Below, piece by piece: positions 56,704-64,000 of a stretch of 64,000 bases of DNA (within the stretch, counting starts at the first letter, position 1; each line of letters starts with the position of its first letter). The stretch is from Vitrella brassicaformis (taxonomy: Eukaryota; Sar; Vitrellaceae), in the NCBI GenBank assembly GCA_001179505.1, contig CDMY01000301.1, positions 62,001 through 126,000 of the forward strand, written 5' to 3'. A model generated the notes under the pieces. The model had not been told where the DNA came from, ran no database searches, and saw only the letters and a program-made list of their open reading frames with translations. The translations under genes were made by a program, and so were the position numbers.

Positions 56704-59700
56704 TCAGTCTCGTCTGTTGTCGGGCCTGCCCCCTCCCGTGTGCGAGTGCTCCCGGTGGTGTCCGTGCACTGGGATGAATCGCCTCTTTCCCGTGCTGTCC
56801 CGGTCACCGTTGCTGCCCCACGGCGAGCCGTACTCCATCAGATGGTGGGCTGGGTGGTGGTGATGCTGGTGGTGCCCGTAGCCCTTGCCATAGTCGTCTC
56901 GCTGCACGAACCGGCGCGTGGGCGCCTCGGCGAGAGCAGCCGACCGGTGTGTGTGTGTGGCCGTGGATGGAGTGTCGCGCTCGCGAGTGGGTGGGCGGTC
57001 GCGTGTGGGTGCGGGGAATGGCTGTGCCACACCGTTGCGGAACAGGATGGGCTTGTGGTCGGGATTGGGCACGGACATCAGCTGAACAAACGAACCACAC
57101 GGCAGCACGAGGGAGGGACAAGTGATAGGCGTGGTGCGTATTATGCCATGCAGGTCTTACGGCAGAGTTTCTGAAGTGGTCGATGTTTGCGTCGAGGCCC
57201 TGGATGTGCGCCCAGCACACCTCCGATACCTGAGGACACACAATCCACCCGTCCGTCATTCATCATTCGTGTGCGTGGCGCATTCGTGTATGCGTGTGTG
57301 TACCTTGTTGCTTTTGAAGTGGCTGAGTTTGTGTCCGTTGAACTGCTTGGTGAACGAATCCGCAAACGACGGATGCAGGAAATTCAGAAACGCGTAGCCG
57401 ATGTTGCCTGAAGCAGGTAAGGAAGAGCACACAGCAAGTGAACGTCTGTCCACCACCAGCCGCGCATGTCGCTGGCTCTGGTGTACGTTTGTTTCTGAAG
57501 TCGATGGGCAGGTAGAAGAAGTCATACAGACCCTGACGCACACACAAGAGGACAACAGACAATTGCTGCCAGCTGTATTGATTGACGTGGCAGCTGTGTT
57601 GCTCACCTTGTATTGGGGGTCGACGATGGACTTGAGCAGGCTGACGGTGTACTTGCAGGGGATGTTGCGCCACATCACTGTAGTCTTGCCCTCTGTCGTG
57701 TCCACCAAACCATCTGATATCCCATACAAACGGAACACAACACCTATGATGCATGTGTGCCTCATTTTCTCATTCTCCCCTGGCATACCCATGTTGGGCA
57801 TCGGGACGTAGTCGGGATGGCTGGGCGACACCTCACCAACGTACGTCTCCACCGCATGGCCCCACCCCTCCTTCCTCGGCAGCACGGGCCGCTCCTGAGG
57901 CGTCGGCGGCCGACGTCCACCTCGCCCGTCACCGCGCAGGGGCGTCAGCGGCGTGCGGGGCGTGGCGCCCTCCCGCTTGTGTGGCGGCACATACTTGCCC
58001 GGTGTGCTGCCGGGCGTCAGAGGGGTCAGCGGGCCGCCCGAGTCATCGGCCGACCGCGGCAGACGCGAGCCGTCGCTGACCGTCCGTGGTGGCATGTCCA
58101 CACGCACCGTCAGGACGTTGCGCTCCCGCCATGCCGCGTGCTGCGGCTGGCGGGGCAGCTGCTCGACGCTGGTGCGGCGGTCGGGTATGCCGATCTGCAG
58201 CGGGTCGATGGGCGTGTTGGGCGATTCGTCTGAGCTGCTCGAGCCGTTGGAGCGGCACGTGTTGACGGCAATTCGTGGGTTGCGTGAGTACGGTGGTGAG
58301 GATGCGGGGTTGCTGGGCGAGAATGACGAGTGCGTGGTGCTGGTCTGGTCGCGGAGTGACGCCAGAGGGTCGGGGAGGAACTGGAACGTGTCCGGCGACA
58401 GGCTCGCCACATCGTCAGCCGCCCAGTCGGGTAAAGGCTGCACACACACACACACACACACAGACAGACAGAGAGAGAGAGAGAGAGAGAATAACAAGTG
58501 GTTGTCTGCATTGGACTTGTGTGTGTGCTTCTCGCCTCGTCTCACCGAGTCGTCAGAGCTTCGCTTTGCCCCCAGCCGATACCCATTGTTGTTGTGGTTC
58601 TTGTTGGTGGTGTTGTGCCCGTTCCGCCCTGCCTCATTGTTGTCCCCCCACCCTCGCTCAACCCTGCCGTAGTGGCCCCCGCCCCACACACCGCCGCCCA
58701 GGCTCGGTGGCATGGGGGAGGGCGGGGCGATGGGCAGCGGCGACTGCATGCCAGGAGGCATCTGAATGGCGTCGCCGTGGTGCAGGAACGGCGTGCGGTT
58801 GGGCTCGCTCTGGGTGGCCAGCACGCCGTGTGAGAGTGTCCGTGGCCGCTCCTCGTCTTCAAAACCGGGAGGAGCGCCAACCGCAGACATGCCGACGCCC
58901 ATGGACGGCTGCACGTTGGTCGTGTCGAACGGCGAGGGCGTGCCCGGCGGTGACGGCGTGGCGGCGAGGCCGTGCGGCGGGTCGAGCAGACCCCACGAGA
59001 AGACCGACTGCGGTGTCAGGTAGCGGCTGTCACTCAGGCCGGTCTGGTCGGCCAAGAACGCCGACTCGCGCGGCGCCGCCCCCTCGCTCACATCTGCTGA
59101 TCGGTTGCGCTTCATGTCTGAAGGTCGCAACTCAGGTGTGGGGGGCGGCGGGCGGATGGGGCCGGGACGGATGGAGGATGATGAGGCCGTCGACGAGGGG
59201 GTGAAGCCCAGGCCGATGTTGAGTCCCAGCGACATCGGGCTGGCGTTCGGCAGCTCCCGCACATCCTTGCCCTCGCCCAGCACGAGCACGTCCGGGTGCG
59301 TAGACGGCGACATGTGCTTGGCGATGCTGATGACGCTCTCACTGCAGGCATCTGGGCTAGACCTCGATCGCGTGACGAACGTGGCCTCGTCGATGTCCCA
59401 GCCGAGTGTGGCGGGTGGTGAGGGTGAGGGGGGCATGTTGTGCGGGAAGAAGCTGGAGGGCGACGCGTTGGATGCGGCGGGCGTGTCGTCCAAAAATTTG
59501 AGGTCGATCTCGGACTTTGAAGTCGGTGGCGGTGGCGGGATCACCTCGGGAAGGACGAGACTGCACAAGGGCAAGAAACGAAGGAGAGGTGAACACACGA
59601 GGCCCTCATGTGCGTCCGTCTGTCTGCGCCTACCGGTCATGTGCACTGGCTGCTGTGGTCGCCTTCACGTCGGCTGTTGTTATCTGGTGGCTGTTGCTGT

Positions 59701-59707
59701 CACTCAT
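56704..59707 (-). CDS. Mei2-like RNA-binding protein
   Basis: Starts MSDSNSHQITTADVK (exon 59634-59707) and continues through a long disordered Ser/Pro-rich exon (about 58540-59560), a second one (about 57795-58440) and short exons carrying the RNA-binding domain. The Mei2 C-terminal RRM is clear: TTVMWRNIPCKYTVSLLKSI, then GLYDFFYLPIDFRNK, GNIGYAFLNFLHPSFADSF, FNGHKLSHFKSNK, CWAHIQGLDANIDHFRNSAL and the closing PDHKPILF. Mei2 proteins bind RNA and control meiosis or development in fungi and plants. The tail is His-rich (HHQHHHHPAHH) and ends at TGA 56704-56706. TPLTPLTPGSTPGKYVPPHK in the middle resembles proline-directed phosphorylation sites. Only one RRM, the Mei2-type, was seen; the two N-terminal RRMs of plant Mei2-like proteins are absent. 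Confidence 0.9.
58441..58492. repeat. CA/GA microsatellite
   Basis: (CA)n, (GACA)n, (GA)n in an intron of the Mei2-like gene. Confidence 0.9.
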
Positions 59708-60533
59708 GGTCGTCTGTCGCTGGAAAGCGGGGCGCTTGTGGCATTCACAAGGGCACGGAAGCACGGAGAAGAAGGGCACACTAGCCGATTCACGATGAGG
59801 AAGATGAAAATCGGACACTCGCAGGGACGTTTCTGCGTCAGGCCGACCGAAGAACCTGACGACACACATCCACACAGGGAGACGGGCGGAGAAACGAGCG
59901 AGACGGACATGCATGGTCACCATAGGCTCACGCCTCTCTCCCTCCCCACCTGCTCACCTCAGTCACTGTAAGGGCGCGAGTGCCACGTAAAGCACAAGAG
60001 GGGATGAAGGCCAGGGAAAACAGGTCTCGCAGATGGAAGGAAGGGCTGGCTCTGTCAGTTGTCCCGAGTGACCGACAGACTCAGCACGCGAAGCAAAACG
60101 CCAACAGGCCTGCCGGATGAGAGGGAACGAGCTGGCTGAAAACTTTCATCCGCTGGGATGCGCACAGTCAGAAGGGTGACGGGATGGGGGAGACGGCAGC
60201 TCGATTGCTCGACAGAGGCGGATGGCAAGCAGGCAGACTGGCGATGACGCGAATCAGTGGATCACGAGACAGACCGGGGAGGGAGGAGAGTGCGTGGCCT
60301 GGGACGGGGACTGCAAGCAACCACGACCGACAGGCGAGGCTGTCTTGTCTGGTGGGTTGAGGTTACGCCTCCCTTGCGTTGCGTTCTAGAAGTGTAGAGG
60401 TCGGGATAACAAATCCGCCCGTAAAACACTTACTACCCTAACGATTCCGTTACCGCTCGGAGAGGTGTGATTCATTGTTTCATTGAGCAGAAGGCCTCAC
60501 ACGTCCGACTCTATCTGATCCTCCCCGTTTGAT
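59708..60533. other. upstream region of the Mei2-like gene
   Basis: About 0.8 kb of non-repetitive sequence, probably promoter and 5' UTR. No octamer match and no supported ORF were found. Confidence 0.5.
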
Positions 60534-60815
60534 TTACTTCGCTTGAGGGAGGCTGCTTGCAGCGCGCCCAGCCTCACGGGGCAGCAGAGAGATCACGAAG
60601 GACAGCACGACGTCGTGCTCCTGGAGGAGTTGACTGCCCAAAGGAATGACAAGATTCAAGTGAGAATACCGCTCCGTTGCTCGCTCTGCTTCAAAATAGC
60701 GGACAATCTCAGTTGATACACTCTTTCCCCCCTGTCTTGGTGCCGTACGAATGGACTGGTCCGTTTCTGAGTCGACTTGCAATGAGTGAGTGCACTTGAC
60801 AGACCCTCTGCTCAC
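60534..60815 (-). CDS. weak small ORF, possible 93-residue protein
   Basis: Open frame with balanced composition (EIVRYFEAERATERYSHLNL, IPLGSQLLQEHDVVLSFVIS), ending at a stop at 60534-60536. There is no family match and the opening codon is weakly supported. It could be a terminal exon of an unrecognised gene or chance. Confidence 0.25.
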   Translation of the reverse strand: MSRGSVKCTHSLQVDSETDQSIRTAPRQGGKSVSTEIVRYFEAERATERYSHLNLVIPLGSQLLQEHDVVLSFVISLLPREAGRAASSLPQAK

Positions 60816-61095
60816 TGCCTAAGCTCTCGCCTCTCTTGCCCGTACGATTCCAACCCCAGCACACCACCACCAACCACGGTACACTCTCTACCTCTCTATG
60901 TACAAAACACACGTGGCGTTCACAGCTGGGCGCGCACACCGACAGAAAACTGCACAGGAGAAGTGTTGAGCTCCAAACTCTACTGTACACAGAAACTCAC
61001 GTGGAACAACATGCATCAGGCATCAGGAGTGGCGTAACCACAGGAAAACTGCCACGAGAAACGGGCCCCCGTCCCTCTACACACCCGTTCATACA

Positions 61096-63334
61096 CTAGA
61101 TGCCCATCCCCTCCACTAGTCCGCCGCTGACTGGCATCAGATGGGCAGAAAAATGCCTTAGAGCACTCGGCTGCTTCACGATCTTCATCCCTCTGATCTT
61201 GTGAGCCACCGTCTGTACGGCCGCCATCACCTCCGCCACATAGTCGACGTGGGACTGACACACACACACACACACACAAATCCCGCGGCCCTCGCCGACT
61301 TGTCTGGACGTGCACACATACCTGGGTGTACATCCGCCTGGGGAACGCTAGCCTCACAAGCTCCATGGGCGCCTGGCTCTCCACCGTGCCGTCTGGCTGC
61401 AGGCCGAACATGACTGAGCCGATCTCGACGCTGCGGATCCCTCCGATGAGGTAGAGGGCGCATGAGAGAGCCCATGCTGGATACTCGCTGGACGGGATGT
61501 GCGGCAGCCACGAGGCGGCATCGATGTAGATCGCATGACCACCTGCACACGCCACGCAAGAGAGGGGAATACATGGACGGCATCCGCGCGTGTGTGCTAC
61601 CTGTGGGCTCAACGATGGGGATGCCCAGCTTCCTGCATTTGCGCCCAAGGTACTCGATCGAGGCGATACGGTAGTTGAGGTAGTCGCTGTTTAAGGCCTC
61701 CTTCAGACCAATAGCGACGCACTCGAGATCGTAACCTGACACACATCAGGCAGCAGGGTGTTTCAGCGATTGCGTGATAGCATATTCGTTTCTGCTGACT
61801 GACCTGCGAGCCCCCCGTAGGTGACGAAACCTTCCGTGAGGATCAGCTGGTTCCGACACGATTCGGCCACATCGGAGAGGGAGGCACTCAGCGCGATGAA
61901 CCCACCGATGTTGCTCAGACCATCCTAGGGACGCACAACACACCGGCGGACAGAAGATGACTCCCCGGCTCTTGTGTCGATGTCAGCAAGTGGCGGAGGG
62001 CAAATGATGTCGATGTCGTGTGTGTACCTTTTTGGCACTCATGGTGCATCCGTCAACATGTGCGAACATCTCCTGGGCTATCGACGTGGGAGAGCGGTCC
62101 GCATACCTGTCAAATGGTTGGGGCGGGAGAAATGAGGATTTCGCGGGTAGTCGCAATCATGATCTCTCTTACCCTTTCTCTCTCTGTTTGATGAACCATG
62201 AGTTTTCCGCAAACCGACACGCATCGAGGATGAGGGGGACGCCGTGTTCGACACACACCTGACGCAAAGCACAACCAAGGGCACGATTGTTATTTCCATT
62301 TGTGCAGACGAGGGAGACAATCCCTCCGTATGTACCTGTTTGACTTGTTTGATGTTGGTCATGCTCACGGGCTGGCCACCCCCAGAATTGTTGGTGACGG
62401 TGAGCATGACGAACGGCACCCGCTCTTTGCTGTCGCTGAGCAGTTTGCGCAATTGCTCCAGGTCCATGTCGCCCTTGAATGGGTGGTGCACGCTGGGCAC
62501 TCGGGCCTCCGGGATGGGAATGTCAAGCGCCGTCGCCCCGCGGGCCTCGATGTTGGCCCTGCACACAAACATCGAGAGATACAGATACGGTAAGGGCGTC
62601 TGGTACAGAGAGATCTGCCTGATCGGTTGACCTAGTTGTGTCGAAGTGCGTGTTGTTCGGCACAATGTGCCCCGGCTTGACCATGGCATGGAACAGAATC
62701 CGCTCGGCAGATCGCCCTTGATGCGTTGGCAGCACATGTGACAGACCTGCACACCAGACACGACAGCACCGTTCGGCACCTGTCCAAATGCACTCGTGTC
62801 TGTCCGCGTCTGTCCACCTGTGATGTCTTTGACGGATTGCTCGAAATGAAACCATGACCTCGCCCCAGCATAGGATTCATCGCCCTTCATCATTGCGGCC
62901 CACTGCTGTGATGAGAGCGCCCCTGTCCCTGAGTCGGTGAGAAGATCGATGAGCACATCCTCGGCCCGCAGCAGGAACGGGTTGTAGTGCGCCTGACGGA
63001 GATACTCTGCCCGCTGGTGGAAGGTCGTCTGCACCACTGGCTCCACCACCTTGATGCTGAAGGGTTCGATGACGGTCTTGAAGTGAAAGGGAAACTCCTC
63101 ACGCTGCACGAAGATGCACGAGCGACGGATAGAAGGATGGACAGATTCATGTACCTGAGGCAGAGGACTTCCAAGATCCAGAGTCTGTGAGTCGACGCGC
63201 GGGAGAGAGGATGCGCTGATGGTCTGACCCAACACACATACGCATGGCGTGTACGCGAAGGACTCAGCGTCGCTTCCTCCTCTTACGCGATGTCCGAATG
63301 GGAACTCGCTCGACGCGTCGCCACAGGACTCCAT
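61096..63334 (-). CDS. tnaA: tryptophanase (tryptophan indole-lyase)
   Basis: PLP enzyme splitting tryptophan into indole, pyruvate and ammonia. About ten exons. A phase-consistent first exon (63287-63334, MESCGDASSEF) leads to ISASSLPRVD and then to the conserved body. Hallmarks: IKVVEPVVQTT, YNPFLLRAEDVLIDLLTDSG, AAMMKGDESYAGARS, LPTHQGRSAER, TNNSGGGQPVSM, DACRFAENSWFIKQRE, the PLP lysine in TMSAKKDGLSNIGG, LTEGFVTYGGLAG, GGHAIYIDAASWLPHIP, GGIRSVEIGS, VRLAFPRRMYTQ and the C-terminal ALRHFSAHL, with TAG at 61096-61098. Tyrosine phenol-lyase is the close relative. The Ile in SVEIGS (Arg in phenol-lyase, as I recall) and the His in LRHFSAHL (Phe in phenol-lyase) favour tryptophanase. No signal or transit peptide is obvious. 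Introns argue against bacterial contamination. Confidence 0.9.
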
Positions 63335-63356
63335 TGGCCGATTGGGGAAGGCAGTT

Positions 63357-63559
63357 AAATGTCCTAAGTGAGAGAGCGGTTTCACGGAATGTCCTAAGCG
63401 GCCTGACGGCCAAGTCCCATGTCTTTCACGCACAATCAAACGACGACACGCAACAGGAATCACCCACGCACGCTCCACATGCACAGAGGAACCCAAGGAA
63501 TGTCCTAAGTGGCCTGTGAGCTTGAAGCGAGAGAGCGGTTTCACGAAATGTCCTAAGCG
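63357..63559. repeat. four dispersed direct repeats ATGTCCTAAG
   Basis: ATGTCCTAAG occurs near 63359, 63391, 63499 and 63548, each 24-300 bp upstream of the tryptophanase start. Two are preceded by the longer block GAGAGCGGTTTCACG. Confidence 0.8.
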
Positions 63560-63604
63560 AGAAGATGGAAGCAGACACGACAAGGCAGGACCTGGTGCGA
63601 AAGC

Positions 63605-63612
63605 TGCGAGCT
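63605..63612 (-). promoter_or_regulatory. AGCTCGCA octamer (minus strand)
   Basis: TGCGAGCT on the forward strand, oriented like the tryptophanase gene, about 270 bp upstream of its proposed start and just left of the 164-bp repeat array. Confidence 0.35.
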
Positions 63613-63626
63613 TCCCCGAAAAGCCA

Positions 63627-64000
63627 GCTTCCTCACTGCAGATCACAGCTTGTCGGCTGCAAATGACTCATGCATCATCACTGCGTGTTGCTTGATCATC
63701 CCCGGCCCTCGCCCACCCAAGAAGCTGACGTTTGCCGACAAGAAGCTGGACATATGTACACAGAAGCCAGCTTCCTTGACAGATCCACCAGCTTCCTCAC
63801 TGCAGATCACAGCTTTCTGGCTGCAATTGACTCACTCATCATCACTGCGTGTTGCTTGATCATCCCCGGCCCTCGCCCACCCAAGAAGCTGACGTTTGCC
63901 GACAAGAAGCTGGACATATGTACACAGAAGCCAGCTTCCTTGACAGATCCACCAGCTTCCTCACTGCAGATCACAGCTTTTCGGCTGCAAATGACTCACT
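63627..64000. repeat. 164-bp tandem repeat array, cut by window end
   Basis: Segment CCTCACTGCAGATCACAGCT recurs at 63631, 63795 and 63959, an exact 164-bp period, with nearly identical unit sequence. Each unit holds several AAGCTG/CAGCTT words and GCTTGATCATCCCCGGCCC. The array continues beyond position 64000, so its size is unknown. An ORF at 63650-63859 is a by-product. Confidence 0.93.

Larger units (their letters stand above)
63335..63626. other. tryptophanase upstream region with repeated 10-mer
   Basis: Contains four copies of AATGTCCTAAG-like sequence (three start AATGTCCTAAG, one is preceded by TAAATGTCCTAAG) and two copies of GAGAGCGGTTTCACG, plus an octamer at 63605. Probable promoter and 5' UTR. 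Confidence 0.5.

Noticed and set aside
58275-59204. 309-residue plus-strand ORF
   Set aside because: Antisense to the coding exons of the Mei2-like gene, low-complexity Arg/Ala/Gly composition.
63650-63859. 69-residue ORF
   Set aside because: Lies inside the 164-bp tandem repeat and repeats with it; no start context or family match.

Overview
The window is nuclear DNA of a protist, not a bacterium. Nearly every recognisable gene is broken by short GT-AG introns (mostly about 60 to 200 bp), genes sit on both strands without operons, coding DNA is GC-rich, and introns and spacers are full of tetranucleotide and CA/GA microsatellites. One gene (elongation factor P at 39236-40298) carries a signal peptide followed by a transit-like stretch, as expected of a plastid inside four membranes. 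Together with the gene content this suggests a photosynthetic alveolate such as a chromerid (Vitrella-like). That assignment is an inference; no marker was compared with a database.

Layout, left to right: the 3' end of NAD(P) transhydrogenase (1-2385, +); a divergent kinase-fold gene broken by an assembly gap and a false-looking duplication (3027-6625, -); microsatellite spacer; a HAD-type phosphatase (8670-10500, -); an endosomal-type syntaxin (11045-14139, -) divergent from a stand-alone Fused/STK36-like kinase (14283-15604, +); a cytosolic GlcNAc transferase of the Skp1 Gnt1 type (15894-18044, -) divergent by 52 bp from an F-box protein (18097-19449, +); an unknown protein (19904-22270, -); a small coiled-coil protein (24015-24785, -) divergent from a metaxin-like protein (24929-25942, +); an unknown 543-residue protein (28029-29822, -) divergent from a kinase-like protein (30187-33175, +); a second assembly gap (35295-35594); an FAD monooxygenase (35831-39155, -) divergent from plastid EF-P (39236-40298, +); a triple CCCH zinc-finger protein (42530-44248, -) divergent from a two-helix membrane protein (44388-45076, +); a large disordered coiled-coil protein (45623-48972, -); about 7.6 kb of gene-poor microsatellite DNA; a Mei2-like RNA-binding protein (56704-59707, -); a bacterial-type tryptophanase (61096-63334, -); and a 164-bp tandem repeat running off the right edge.

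The strongest pattern not explained by gene families is an octamer, AGCTCGCA, found in the short spacers of divergent gene pairs, usually 41 to 54 bp before a start codon. A second is the divergent pairing of a Gnt1-like glycosyltransferase with an F-box protein, which would place two parts of the Skp1/SCF ubiquitin-ligase pathway under one 52-bp promoter. Exon joins given below were derived by hand from reading-frame phase and family fit; those described as phase-consistent close without any frame conflict.
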